DNA of 64,000 nucleotides from Halomicrobium sp. LC1Hm. GTDB taxonomy: Archaea > Halobacteriota > Halobacteria > Halobacteriales > Haloarculaceae. The DNA lies in the NCBI RefSeq assembly GCF_009617995.1, contig NZ_CP044129.1:2170001-2234000 (forward strand), read 5' to 3'. Every line of letters begins with the position of its first letter. Within the stretch, counting starts at the first letter, position 1. This document shows, one piece after another, positions 8,005-16,920 of the stretch. The position numbers and the translations under genes are program-made. The notes under the pieces were generated by a model, which did not search any database, had not been told where the DNA came from, and saw only the letters and a program-made list of their open reading frames with translations.

Positions 8005-9348
8005 ATGGGCCTGTTCGACCGTATTCGCGGCGACGACGGACCCCGAGTCGCCTTCTTCGGCGTCGATGGGGTACCGCACAGTTTGATCGCGGACCACTAC
8101 GACGAGTTCGAGAACCTCGCGGCGATCGCCGAGGACGGCACCGCTGGACCGATCGACAGCATCGTCCCACCGGAATCCAGCGCGTGCTGGCCGGCGCTGA
8201 CGACCGGCGTCAACCCCGGCGAGACCGGCGTCTACGGCTTTCAGGACCGAGAGATCGGCTCCTACGACACCTACGTTCCCATGGGCCGCGACGTGCAGGC
8301 GACACGCCTGTGGGACCGCGTCGCGGACGACGGCGGCGACGCGACGGTGCTGAACGTCCCCGTCACGTTCCCGCCCCAGCGCAACGTCCAGCGGATGGTC
8401 TCCGGATTCCTCTCGCCGGGCGTCGACGACGCCGCCTATCCCGACGAACTCGGCGACTACCTCGACGACAACGACTACCGCATCGACGTCAACGCCAAAC
8501 TCGGCCACAGCGAGGACAAAGAAGAGTTCATCGAGGACGCACACAAGACCCTGGACCGGCGCTTCGAAGCGTTCAAACACTACATCGAACAGGACGACTG
8601 GGACCTCTTTTTCGGCGTCTTCATGACCACCGACCGGGTGAACCACTTCCTGTTCAAACACTACGAGGAAGACGGCGAGTACAAAGAGGAGTTCCTGGAG
8701 TTCTACCGCAAGGTCGACGACTACCTGGGACAGCTCCGTGACCTGCTGGCCGACAACGTCACGATGGTCGTCGCCTCCGACCACGGCTTCACCAGTCTCG
8801 ACTACGAGGTCCACCTCAACGAGTGGCTCCAGGAAGAGGGGTGGCTCACCTACGAGGACGACGACCACGAGACCCTCGGCGATATCGACGAGTCGACGAA
8901 GGCGTACTCCCTGATCCCCGGTCGCTTCTACATCAATCTCGAAGGCCGGGAGCCGCGTGGCTCCGTGCCCGAAGACGAGTACGAGGCCGTCCGCGACGAA
9001 CTCCAGGAGAAGCTGGAGAACCTGACCGGTCCCGACGGCAACCCCGTCGCAGACCGCGTCGTCACTAAGGAACAGGCCTACCGCGGCGACCACGACGAGA
9101 TCGCGCCCGACCTGACTGTCGTCCCGAACCACGGCTTCGACCTCAAGGCCGGCTTCAAGGGCTCGGACGACGTCTTCGGCGTCGGCCCGCGCAACGGCAT
9201 GCACAGCTTCGACAACGCGACGCTGTTCGTCGACGACCCGGACGCCCGGATCAACGACGCCGACCTCTACGACATCGCGCCGACGATCCTGGACCTGATG
9301 GACGTGGACTTCGACCGGACGGAGTTCGACGGCTCCAGTCTGGTGTAG
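8005..9348 (+). CDS. Alkaline phosphatase superfamily protein (phosphodiesterase/nucleotide pyrophosphatase type)
   Basis: 447 aa, cytoplasmic (no signal peptide). The metal-binding core is visible: FFGVDGVPHSL at the N-terminus (first Asp), the nucleophile region PESSACWPALTTGVNPGETGVYGF, then FMTTDRVNHF and VVASDHGFTSLDYEVHLN supplying Asp/His ligands, and NGMHSFDNATLF near the end. This order fits type I phosphodiesterase/nucleotide pyrophosphatase members of the superfamily, hydrolysing a phosphomono- or diester that cannot be named from sequence. The ATG at 8005 is used because the upstream codons are unlike the family. It converges on the CetZ gene. Confidence 0.87.
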   Translation: MGLFDRIRGDDGPRVAFFGVDGVPHSLIADHYDEFENLAAIAEDGTAGPIDSIVPPESSACWPALTTGVNPGETGVYGFQDREIGSYDTYVPMGRDVQATRLWDRVADDGGDATVLNVPVTFPPQRNVQRMVSGFLSPGVDDAAYPDELGDYLDDNDYRIDVNAKLGHSEDKEEFIEDAHKTLDRRFEAFKHYIEQDDWDLFFGVFMTTDRVNHFLFKHYEEDGEYKEEFLEFYRKVDDYLGQLRDLLADNVTMVVASDHGFTSLDYEVHLNEWLQEEGWLTYEDDDHETLGDIDESTKAYSLIPGRFYINLEGREPRGSVPEDEYEAVRDELQEKLENLTGPDGNPVADRVVTKEQAYRGDHDEIAPDLTVVPNHGFDLKAGFKGSDDVFGVGPRNGMHSFDNATLFVDDPDARINDADLYDIAPTILDLMDVDFDRTEFDGSSLV

Positions 9349-9415
9349 GCTGGAGCACGTGGTCGTTCGAAAGGCGCGCCGCACATCTCTCCCCGCTCGC
9401 GCGAAAAGACGGGAC

Positions 9416-10492
9416 TCACATCAGATCGTCGAGCCCGTCGTTTTCGAGGCCTTCCATCGGATCGATCTCCTTGTTCTTCTCTTGCTCGGCCTCGCGTGCG
9501 CGGTCCATGAACTCCTGGACGCGCTCGGAGCGTTCGACGCCGCCGAGGACGACCAGCGACGCGAGTTTCTCGCTGTCGATGGGGAAGTCGCCGCCCCGCA
9601 CTTCGAGGCTGCCGGTCTCCTCTTCCATCCACTTGCGGGCGCGTTCGACGCCCTTTCGCGAGATCCGCTCGGGGTGGCCGGCGATCACGAGGAGGCCACG
9701 CTCCGCGTCGATCGCGTCCGGGAGGCTCATGCTCGTCAGGAGGGCGTTTCGGGTAACACTGGTGATCGTGTTGACGTTCTCGCCGGGGTCTTCGCTTGAC
9801 TCGGCGGCGGCGTAGCCGACGGAGGCGATGCCGCCGCCCTTGAGCGTGTTGATGATCTCCGAGGAGTCGACGACGCTCTCGCCGACGCCTTCGACGGCCT
9901 CCCCGGAGGCAAAGAGGAGGCCGATCCGCTGGGCGATGGCGTCGTTGATGCGTTCGAAGCCGGCTTCGAGGCTGTCGCCGGAGGCCTTCCAGCCGTCGTT
10001 GTCGATGAGGATGAGCGAGTCGGCCTCACGGGCGCAGGTCTTGACCGAGCGGCCGGCGTTTGCCTGGTACAGTCCGCCTTCGTCTCGACCGGGGAGGACA
10101 CCGAGGACGTAGACGGGGATGTTGTAGATGCGCTGGAGTTCGCGCGTGAGCATCGGTGCGCCGCCAGATCCCGTCCCGCCGCCGAGGCCGGCGACGACGA
10201 CGATCGCTTCGGCTTCGGTGGTGAGTCGACCGTCGAGGTTGTCCATCACCTCGGTGGCGCTCTCTTGCATGATCTCCGCGCCGAGCTCGTTGTCGCCGCC
10301 GACGCCGTGACCTTTGACCCTGTCCTGGCCGATCAGCTGCGTGTCGATGTCGAGTTCGCTCAGATCCGGACGGGCCGTGTTGACCGCCAGTGCCCCCTTG
10401 ACGGCGTCGAAGCCCATGTCGTAGTCGAACTCTGCGAGTGACTGCGTGATCTTCCCCCCGGCTTGACCGACACCAATCAGGACGACCTTCAT
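9416..10492 (-). CDS. CetZ-type tubulin/FtsZ superfamily GTPase
   Basis: 358 aa. MKVVLIGVGQAGGKI is the CetZ-type N-terminus; VVAGLGGGTGSGGAPM is the tubulin/FtsZ signature loop that binds GTP phosphates, and the loop DDAIAQRIGLLF is the activation (T7-like) region. It lacks the FtsZ1/FtsZ2 N-terminal extension. CetZ proteins polymerise and in Haloferax control cell shape and motility. The tail (KNKEIDPMEGLENDGLDDLM) is acidic and probably unstructured. It is divergent from the pilus-like cluster, 59 bp away; whether the two are functionally linked is unknown. Which CetZ subgroup it belongs to needs a tree. Confidence 0.9.
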   Translation of the reverse strand: MKVVLIGVGQAGGKITQSLAEFDYDMGFDAVKGALAVNTARPDLSELDIDTQLIGQDRVKGHGVGGDNELGAEIMQESATEVMDNLDGRLTTEAEAIVVVAGLGGGTGSGGAPMLTRELQRIYNIPVYVLGVLPGRDEGGLYQANAGRSVKTCAREADSLILIDNDGWKASGDSLEAGFERINDAIAQRIGLLFASGEAVEGVGESVVDSSEIINTLKGGGIASVGYAAAESSEDPGENVNTITSVTRNALLTSMSLPDAIDAERGLLVIAGHPERISRKGVERARKWMEEETGSLEVRGGDFPIDSEKLASLVVLGGVERSERVQEFMDRAREAEQEKNKEIDPMEGLENDGLDDLM

Positions 10493-10551
10493 ACTGTAGG
10501 ACTGAACAGGACGACTAATCAACGTTACCCCGTTCCGAGGGTTCAAATGCG

Positions 10552-11157
10552 ATGACAGGACCACCGGCAGCCATGCCAGACCGAGAACGGCTGGACCGGC
10601 GACTGCGGGCGGTCGAACGGACGCTGACGGGCGACGACCACGATCTCGACGCCCTCCAGCAACGAGGCGATCTCGCCCGCCGGGTCGAGGAACTGGAGGA
10701 GCAACTCGACAGCGCCCAGCGACGGATCGACGAGCTCGAAGCCGCAACGCAGGCGCTCCGTGGCTACGTGGGCAACGTCCGGTCGGTCAACGAGGACGTC
10801 GAGCAGCGGGCCGACGCCGCGGTGGCCGCGGTGGATCGACTCGAATCGCGACTCGCCGACGACGCGGCCGATCGCCGCTCGGACAGCACGCCGCAGTCGA
10901 CCGATCGCAGCGACGCTGCGCCGGACTGCCACCACCGAGAACCCGTGTCGACGGAGACAGCCAGCGGGACACAGCGACCGACCCACTCGCCGAGGCGTGA
11001 CCGGAGCGACCAGCCCGTCTCCGGAGCGACGGGCGACGGCCGAAGCGCTGTCGGCCCGATCGACGGAGCCACTGGAGTCGACGGCACTGACAGCGTCGAC
11101 GGCGGCGACAGCGGTGACGAGAGCGGTGTCCTCGCCAGACTCCGATCGCGGCTGTGA
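10552..11157 (+). CDS. Coiled-coil protein opening the pilus-like cluster
   Basis: 201 aa. Residues ~10-105 are a continuous heptad-like helix (LDRRLRAVERTL...RRVEELEEQLDSAQRRIDELEAATQALRGYV), a clear coiled coil. The remainder is a low-complexity Ser/Thr/Asp/Gly-rich linker ending in a short basic helix (GVLARLRSRL). No transmembrane segment. The next gene starts in its stop codon (GTGA overlap), so it belongs to the ATPase/membrane-protein operon and could be a cytoplasmic adaptor. I believe the family is a haloarchaeal DUF (DUF7310-like), but I am not certain of the number. Confidence 0.75.
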   Translation: MTGPPAAMPDRERLDRRLRAVERTLTGDDHDLDALQQRGDLARRVEELEEQLDSAQRRIDELEAATQALRGYVGNVRSVNEDVEQRADAAVAAVDRLESRLADDAADRRSDSTPQSTDRSDAAPDCHHREPVSTETASGTQRPTHSPRRDRSDQPVSGATGDGRSAVGPIDGATGVDGTDSVDGGDSGDESGVLARLRSRL

Positions 11158-11609
11158 TCTATCGCGTCGTGCTGGCAGTCGTGCTCGCGACCGCGCTCGT
11201 CGCCGCGACGCTCGGCCCGATCGACGACGCGCGTCGACAGCGCGCCTCGGCGACGGTCTCGGACCAGGCGAGCGATCTCGAACGCGCCGCCGACACGCTC
11301 CTCGAAACGGACGATCCGATCGGCGGGCCGGGTGCGCGCCGCGTCGTGACGGTCCGCGTTCCGACCCGGACGTGGACCAGCGGCGGCGTCGAGCGCGTCT
11401 CACTCCGTCCTTCGACCGACCAGACGCCGGCACGACTCTCCTGGCTCCTCACGGGCGGACAACCCCGAACGCGACAGCTCCCCGGTGTCCCACTGAGAAC
11501 AGCCGACGGTAGTCCCGTCGTGCTCCGGCGCAGTGGTCCCCACCGGCTCGTCATCTCGCTCGACGGGCAGCCGGGTGTGCCGGTGCTCACCGTCCGACGG
11601 TTGAAGTGA
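11154..11609 (+). CDS. Single-helix secreted/membrane-anchored cluster protein
   Basis: 151 aa, GTG start overlapping the previous stop by 4 nt. Residues 1-20 (MIYRVVLAVVLATALVAATL) form one N-terminal hydrophobic helix, after which the protein is predicted to lie outside the cell. The rest has short beta-like strands (RRVVTVRVPTRTWTSGGVERVSL...RLVISLDGQPGVPVLTVRR). No catalytic motif. The architecture, a single N-terminal helix and a beta-rich domain, fits a minor pilin or assembly factor; this is inference from context. Conserved with the cluster in haloarchaea as far as I recall (DUF7311-like). Confidence 0.72.
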   Translation: MIYRVVLAVVLATALVAATLGPIDDARRQRASATVSDQASDLERAADTLLETDDPIGGPGARRVVTVRVPTRTWTSGGVERVSLRPSTDQTPARLSWLLTGGQPRTRQLPGVPLRTADGSPVVLRRSGPHRLVISLDGQPGVPVLTVRRLK

Positions 11610-11610
11610 G

Positions 11611-13485
11611 ATGAGGGGGCCACCGCCGCCCATGCGAGGGTGGTTCAGCCGTTCGACGCCGGCCCCCGACTGCGGATGTACAGTACGACGAGGACGCAAC
11701 GACAGCGGCGAGACGCTGCTGGTCGACGCCACGGACTGTCCAGACGGCGGTCGACTGGCCGAGTCGGCAGCCTGTCGTCGGACGGTCGTCGAGGCGCTCG
11801 CCGAACGCGACGCCGAGCGCGTGGTGACGCGGTCGAACGGTCGCGAACGGGCCTATCTCGACGACCACGCGGCCCTGCTCTGCGCGGCCGGCCGGTTCGT
11901 CGAACGGACGCGGTTCCACGACGAGACCCTCGCCGAACGGGCCCTGACTGATCCGATCGACGCCGCCCGAGAGGCCGTCGGTCGCGCGGGTCCAGTCGCG
12001 TCGATCGCGGCCGAGACCGGTCTGGGGGTGTGCGCCCGGCGAGTCGGCGAGATCGCGTCGCTCTCCCCGTACGTCGGCCCGACGATCGGACACACCCGTC
12101 TCGCCGCTGATCCGCCGGCCGACGGTCGGCTCCGCGACAGCCGGCGACTCTCGACGGGCGGACGCGTGCGACTCTACAAACGCGACGACGACCTCCCGGT
12201 GTACCACCTCGAACCGCTGGGGGCCACGCTGGACGACGCTGCGATGGCGACGCTCGAACGCGGCCGGGAACTCGTCGCCGACGGGACGGTGACCGGCGAG
12301 CGTGCCGCCTGGCGTGCGATCCGGACGGTCGCTTCCGACGACGATCCGGTCGAACGGCTCGGGCGCGTGCTCGACCGGCACACCGCCGGGTACGGCGTCC
12401 TCGCCGAGTGCTTCGACGACCCGCGCGTGACGGACGTGTTCGCGACCGCGCCGGTCGCGTCGAACCCGCTTCGGGTTCGCGTCGACGGGGAACTGGCGAC
12501 GACGAACGTCCGGGTGAGCCAGCGCGGCGTCGAAGCGCTCGCCTCGCAGTTCCGCCGCGAGAGCGGACGGGCGTTCTCGCGGGCCAGCCCGACGCTTGAC
12601 GCCACCACGACGGTCGGCGACCGGCGGGTCAGGATCGCCGGGACGACAGCGCCGGTCAGTGACGGCCCGGCCTTCGCGCTGCGAGCCCACGACCGGACGG
12701 TGTGGACGCTCCCACAGCTCGTCGACAACGACACCGTCCCGCCGGCAGCCGCCGCGCTGCTCTCGCTGGCGGTCGACCGCGCGGCTGCCACGCTGATCGC
12801 CGGTCCCCGCGGAGCGGGCAAGACGACGCTGCTGGGCGCGTTGCTGTGGGAACTCGACCCCGGCGTGCGAACGCTGGTCATCGAGGACACCCCGGAGCTG
12901 CCGGTCGCACAGCTCCAGGCCGACGGACGGGAGGTCCAGTCGCTGGTGACGGCGCGGGGCGACGGTCCCGGACTGCCAGCCGACGAGACGCTGCGGACGG
13001 CGCTCAGACTCGGCGAGGGGGCGCTCGCGGTCGGCGAAGTCCGCGGCGAGGAGGCCCAGGTTCTCTACGAGGCGATGCGTGTCGGTGCCGGCGGCAGTGC
13101 CGTGCTGGGGACGATCCACGGCGACGGGGGCGAGGACGTGCGCGAACGCGTCGTCGCCGACCTCGACGTGCCCGCCTCGTCGTTCGCGACGACGGATCTG
13201 GTCGTCACGATGGGACGCTTCGAGACCGACGGCGGGCCGGCGCGTCACGTCGCGGCGATCGAGGAGGTCGTCTCCGCCGGGGACGCGGTCGAGTTCGAGC
13301 CGCTGTATCGGCCCCGGGAGGGACGCTTGCAGTCGACCGATCGGCTCGAACGGGGCAACAGCGAACTCCTCGCTGCGCTCGCCGACAGCGACGAATCCTA
13401 CGCCGACGTGCGTGCGGGACTGACCGAGCGCACGGACGAGATCAGACGCCGGGAGCGCCGAACTGGCCGGCCGGTCGAGGCATGA
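11611..13485 (+). CDS. Type II/IV secretion ATPase (PilB/TadA/ArlI family)
   Basis: 624 aa, cytoplasmic motor. The N-terminus has a cysteine set (Cys21, Cys23, Cys43, Cys55) that could bind zinc. Residues ~215-330 are the N-terminal ring domain. The ATPase core holds Walker A GPRGAGKTT at 398-406, the Asp box VIEDTPEL near 425, and Walker B ALAVGEVRGEE near 471-481. It would power assembly or export together with the membrane protein encoded next (ATGA overlap at 13482). In-frame ATG at 11632 is an alternative start. The 5' gene spacing is one base, so it is translationally coupled. Confidence 0.9.
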   Translation: MRGPPPPMRGWFSRSTPAPDCGCTVRRGRNDSGETLLVDATDCPDGGRLAESAACRRTVVEALAERDAERVVTRSNGRERAYLDDHAALLCAAGRFVERTRFHDETLAERALTDPIDAAREAVGRAGPVASIAAETGLGVCARRVGEIASLSPYVGPTIGHTRLAADPPADGRLRDSRRLSTGGRVRLYKRDDDLPVYHLEPLGATLDDAAMATLERGRELVADGTVTGERAAWRAIRTVASDDDPVERLGRVLDRHTAGYGVLAECFDDPRVTDVFATAPVASNPLRVRVDGELATTNVRVSQRGVEALASQFRRESGRAFSRASPTLDATTTVGDRRVRIAGTTAPVSDGPAFALRAHDRTVWTLPQLVDNDTVPPAAAALLSLAVDRAAATLIAGPRGAGKTTLLGALLWELDPGVRTLVIEDTPELPVAQLQADGREVQSLVTARGDGPGLPADETLRTALRLGEGALAVGEVRGEEAQVLYEAMRVGAGGSAVLGTIHGDGGEDVRERVVADLDVPASSFATTDLVVTMGRFETDGGPARHVAAIEEVVSAGDAVEFEPLYRPREGRLQSTDRLERGNSELLAALADSDESYADVRAGLTERTDEIRRRERRTGRPVEA

Positions 13486-15176
13486 AACGGGCGCTGCTCC
13501 GGGCGGTCGCGCGGTGCTGGCCCCTCTCGGTGTCGCCCGATTCAGAGCTCCGGCGTGCGGTCGCCTTCCTCGGCTGGGGCGTCGACGCCGAGACGGTCGT
13601 GGGGGCGAGCTACGTGGCAGCCGTCGCGCTGGCTCTGGTTGGCCTCCTCGTTCAGACCGTCCTGGGCGACAGTGTCGGACTGGCAGTCGCCGGGTGCTGT
13701 CTCGTCTGTGCCGCGGTCGTGCTCGCCACGACGAAGCTCGTCGTCGCGTTCGCAAGCGTCCGGCGAGCGGAGGCGCTGGGCGACGCACCGGCGCTCGTGA
13801 CTCGGCTCACGATGCGGCTGTCCCTGACGCCGGCACCGGGTGCTGCGGCGGCGTTCGGTGCCCAGTCCGTTCCGGGCGTGCTAGCCGACAGTCTGGCGAG
13901 TCACGTCCGCCGGACGGCGAACGGACCCAACACCGGTCTCCAGGCGTTCGGGCGCGAGTGGCGACCGTGGCTGCCGGAACTGGAACGCGCGTGTTCGCTC
14001 GTCGAGAGCGCCGGGCGGGAACCGGCCCAGCAGCGCGGGGCGACGCTCGAACGCGCTCGGACGACGGTCCTCGACGGCATCCACGACCGGACGGCCGCGT
14101 TCGCGGCCTCGATCAGCGGGCCGGCGACCGCGCTGTACGCCTTCGGCGTCCTGTTGCCCCTCGCACTCGTGGCGCTCTTGCCCGCGCTGGGCGCGGCCGG
14201 CGTGCCGGCACCGCTGTCGTTGCTCGTGGTCGTCTACGACGTGCTCTTGCCACTCGCCGTCACCCTCGCCAGCGCCTGGCTGCTGACGAAGCGGCCGGTC
14301 GCGTTCCGGCCGACGCCGATACGCCGATCCCATCCGGACGTGTGGTCTCGTCCGACACACGCCGCCGTAGCCGGCATCGCGGCCGCTCTCCTCGCCGGCT
14401 GGTCGGTCCGCCTCGTCCTCTCTGACTGGATGGGGTTCGTCGCCGCGGCCGGGGCGGGTCTGGGGACCGCGCTGGTGGTCGCCTTCCAGCCGATGCAGTC
14501 GGTCCGGTCGACCGTCGAGGCGGTCGAAGCGGGGCTCCCCGACGCGCTGTCGCTGATCGGCCGGCGCGTCACACGGGGGACCGCGACCGAGCGCGCCGTC
14601 GAAGACGTCGCCACGGCGGTTCCGGGAGCGACCGGGACGGTGCTGGCCGAGGTGGCCGGTCGCCAGCGTCGCCTCGGGGTCGACCTCCGGACGGCGTTCG
14701 TCGGTGAACGCGGAGCGCTGGCGACGGTGCCGAGCGAACGGGCCGAGAGCGCGGCCTCGCTACTGGCCCTCTCGGCACGGGAGGGTCGGCCCGCCGGGGA
14801 CGCCCTGTTGGCGATGGCCGATCACCTCCAGACGATCGACGAGGCCGAGCAGGCGAACCGCCGCGCGGTCGCACAGGTGACGAACACGCTCTCGAACACG
14901 GCGGCCGTGTTCGCGCCGCTGGTCGGCGGTGCGACGGTCGCGCTGTCGGCGGCGATGGGATCGGCCGGCCCCCTCGGCGGGAGTGTCGCGACCGCCGATC
15001 TCGGCCTCGCAGTCGGGTGGTACGTCCTCGTGCTCGCGATCGTCCTGACGACGCTGGCGACCGGGCTGACCGACGGGCTCGACCGGTCGCTGGTCGGCTA
15101 TCGCGTCGGGCTGGCGCTGCTGGCCGCGACGGCGACGTACCTCACCGCGTTCGTCGGCGCGACCTCGCTCGTGTGA
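13482..15176 (+). CDS. Type II secretion F-domain membrane protein (TadC/ArlJ-like)
   Basis: 564 aa polytopic inner platform protein. Two T2SSF-like halves are visible: soluble helical bundles around residues 100-205 and 355-480 (for example GLPDALSLIGRRVTRG and ALSAREGRPAGDALLAMADHL), separated and followed by hydrophobic segments at about 40-60, 68-90, 215-240, 245-270, 295-345, 475-500, 505-530 and 540-560. This duplicated arrangement is typical of the archaeal partners of the ATPase encoded just upstream. Together they form the motor-platform pair of a pilus or secretion system. The start ATG overlaps the ATPase stop. Confidence 0.87.
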   Translation: MKRALLRAVARCWPLSVSPDSELRRAVAFLGWGVDAETVVGASYVAAVALALVGLLVQTVLGDSVGLAVAGCCLVCAAVVLATTKLVVAFASVRRAEALGDAPALVTRLTMRLSLTPAPGAAAAFGAQSVPGVLADSLASHVRRTANGPNTGLQAFGREWRPWLPELERACSLVESAGREPAQQRGATLERARTTVLDGIHDRTAAFAASISGPATALYAFGVLLPLALVALLPALGAAGVPAPLSLLVVVYDVLLPLAVTLASAWLLTKRPVAFRPTPIRRSHPDVWSRPTHAAVAGIAAALLAGWSVRLVLSDWMGFVAAAGAGLGTALVVAFQPMQSVRSTVEAVEAGLPDALSLIGRRVTRGTATERAVEDVATAVPGATGTVLAEVAGRQRRLGVDLRTAFVGERGALATVPSERAESAASLLALSAREGRPAGDALLAMADHLQTIDEAEQANRRAVAQVTNTLSNTAAVFAPLVGGATVALSAAMGSAGPLGGSVATADLGLAVGWYVLVLAIVLTTLATGLTDGLDRSLVGYRVGLALLAATATYLTAFVGATSLV

Positions 15177-15179
15177 GGG

Positions 15180-15186
15180 TTTAAGT
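15180..15186 (+). promoter_or_regulatory. Internal TATA box in the pilus-like cluster
   Basis: TTTAAGT-type box in the 34-bp gap after the membrane-protein gene, about 25-31 nt above the ATG at 15211. It could give the four downstream genes a separate leaderless transcript, with a different stoichiometry from the motor genes. Confidence 0.5.
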
Positions 15187-15210
15187 CCGAAGGCGCGGCG
15201 AGGGCGTGCC

Positions 15211-15675
15211 ATGTTCGAGGTCCCGGTCGACGCACTGTACGCGTGGCTCGGCGTCGCGGCCGTCAGCGTCGCGGTGCTCGGCGTCGTCGTCGCGCTCCCC
15301 ACGACCGCACCGCCCGACGCGACCACAGCAGCCGACGCCGTCGATCGCGTCGCCGTCGGACCGCCAGACGGAAGAGCGACGGTCCGGATCGACGCGACGG
15401 CGATCCGGCTCGGTCCCCGCCAGCTCTCGCTGCGCAACGACGGCGGGACCGCGAGTGCGACGTTCGCGTACGGCCCCGTGACGCCCACACTGGCGGACGA
15501 TCGGCTCGCGCTCGTCCTCTACGGGCAGCCGCCAGCGAGCGTCTTCGAGACGAGTGCGGCCTTCGAGCAGGCGGTCGCAGACGCCCAGGACCGAGGAGAG
15601 TGGCGACAGGCACCGGATGAGATCGACGTGCGACGCGTCCAGTGGGGTGAGACCAGTGTCACGCTCGTCGGATAG
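15211..15675 (+). CDS. Pilin-like single-helix protein
   Basis: 154 aa. An N-terminal hydrophobic helix (residues ~9-30, LYAWLGVAAVSVAVLGVVVAL) follows a short soluble start, then a beta-rich domain (GRATVRIDATAIRLGPRQLSLRNDGGTASATFAYGPVTPT). The RNDGG strand pattern recalls archaeal pilin-like proteins (archaellin/pilin beta-domains), but no canonical prepilin-peptidase site precedes the helix. It is the first gene behind an internal promoter, and the next gene begins inside its 3' end. Possible major or minor subunit; I recall the family as DUF7283-like. Confidence 0.72.
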   Translation: MFEVPVDALYAWLGVAAVSVAVLGVVVALPTTAPPDATTAADAVDRVAVGPPDGRATVRIDATAIRLGPRQLSLRNDGGTASATFAYGPVTPTLADDRLALVLYGQPPASVFETSAAFEQAVADAQDRGEWRQAPDEIDVRRVQWGETSVTLVG

Positions 15676-16045
15676 GGGACAGGTCGAGCCCCTCGTTGCC
15701 CTCGTCGCGGTCGCCGCGGTCTCGATCGCCCTGTCGCTCTACGCTGGCGTCCTCGACGACACACTGCCGGGCGAACGCGAGCGAGAACTGCCCGAGACGA
15801 CACTTTCGGCGGTCGACGATCACCTCGCGCCCGCTGGCGTCGTCGAGCCCGGACGACTCTCCGACGCCGTCGACGCGGGTCCGTCGGGCTATCACACGAA
15901 CGTGAGCGTGACCGCCGACGGCCGGCAGTGGCGGGTGGGACCGGTCGCACCAGACGACGCCGGGACCGCGAGCGAGCAGGTGAGCGTCCGGACGAAGCCG
16001 GCCCACGTCGACGCGGGCCGCCTCCGGGTGGCGGTGTGGCGATGA
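15656..16045 (+). CDS. Pilin-like protein with RGQVEP-type N-terminus
   Basis: 129 aa from a GTG start 20 nt inside the previous gene. The N-terminus MSRSSDRGQVEPLVALVAVA places a basic/polar leader ending in RGQ before a glutamate and a long hydrophobic helix (residues ~11-28). That is the arrangement of class III (type IV pilin-like) signal sequences, where the residue at +5 or near it is Glu. The extracellular part is beta-like (GYHTNVSVTADGRQWRVG). It is a strong candidate structural subunit of the encoded appendage. The start is inferred: an ATG start further up would add a long Arg/Ser-rich stretch unlike a protein. Confidence 0.72.
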   Translation: MSRSSDRGQVEPLVALVAVAAVSIALSLYAGVLDDTLPGERERELPETTLSAVDDHLAPAGVVEPGRLSDAVDAGPSGYHTNVSVTADGRQWRVGPVAPDDAGTASEQVSVRTKPAHVDAGRLRVAVWR

Positions 16046-16920
16046 GAGCGATCAGCACCGTCGTCGATACGACACTGTTCCTCCTCCTGCTCGGGGGTGC
16101 CGTCGGGACGCTCGTCGCCGGGACTGGTGGCCTCGACACGCCACCGTCGGGGGACGACCACGCCGACGAGACGGCGACCACGCTGGCGACCACCACCGTC
16201 GGCGTCGACTACGAACTGACGCCGCGAAACAACCACAGCGACGGGATCAGCTACGGCCACAGCGCCGACTTCGACCGGACGGCACACGGGACGGTCGCCG
16301 GGCTCCTCGCGGCAGCCACGCGGACCGCCGCGACGCTCGACGGCGAGCGAATCGCCCCTGCCGGCGGGGGGTTCGAGCGAGCGGTGCGCAACGAGACTTA
16401 CGCCGCCGTCCACCGCCGCGCGACCGCCGTCGGCGTCACGGCCGTCTGGGAACCCTACGACGGTGCGCCCCTGAGCGGTCGCGTCCACGCTGGACCGACA
16501 CCGCCCGCGAGGGCCGACGTACGTGCGGCTCGGCTCACCGTCGACAGCGGCGTCGCGCCAGTGGACGAGCGCGCACGCGAGGCCGCCCGGACCGACGGCA
16601 CGGACGGCGTCGCGCACGTGGTCGCGGCGGCGGTCGTCGAGGGGTTCTTCTCGCCCGCCGAGAGCCGCGTCGCGCTCCGGGGGAACGCGCCGGCCGACAC
16701 GCTGGCGGCCCACCGCTACCGCCGCGTCGCCAGACTCACCGACGCGCCGGCTCTGGACCTGGAGAACGGCTCCGTCGCGGCGACGAACGACCGGCTCACG
16801 GCCGCGCTGGCCGACCGGTTCGCGGCCGACATGCGCGACCGATTCGAGACACCGGCGGCCACGGCCCGCGCCGTCTCGACGGGCGAGGTGCGAATCGTCG
16901 TCAGGACGTGGTCGCCGTGA
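16042..16920 (+). CDS. Cluster protein with N-terminal helix
   Basis: 292 aa, start ATG overlapping the previous stop by 4 nt. MRAISTVVDTTLFLLLLGGAVGTLVAG is a single N-terminal membrane helix with the Asp/Thr-containing start often seen in pilin-like proteins. The extracellular domain is Ala/Arg/Asp-rich, mainly helical after residue 75, with a short strand at the C-terminus (TGEVRIVVRTWSP). No enzymatic motif. As part of the same operon it is probably a structural or assembly component. I recall the family as DUF7284-like. Confidence 0.72.
   Translation: MRAISTVVDTTLFLLLLGGAVGTLVAGTGGLDTPPSGDDHADETATTLATTTVGVDYELTPRNNHSDGISYGHSADFDRTAHGTVAGLLAAATRTAATLDGERIAPAGGGFERAVRNETYAAVHRRATAVGVTAVWEPYDGAPLSGRVHAGPTPPARADVRAARLTVDSGVAPVDERAREAARTDGTDGVAHVVAAAVVEGFFSPAESRVALRGNAPADTLAAHRYRRVARLTDAPALDLENGSVAATNDRLTAALADRFAADMRDRFETPAATARAVSTGEVRIVVRTWSP

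Noticed and set aside
12702-13481. In-frame upstream extension of the TadC-like gene through the ATPase gene
   Set aside because: The upstream part is an Arg/Gly/Ala-rich shadow of the ATPase; the true start is the ATG at 13482 with its ATGA overlap.
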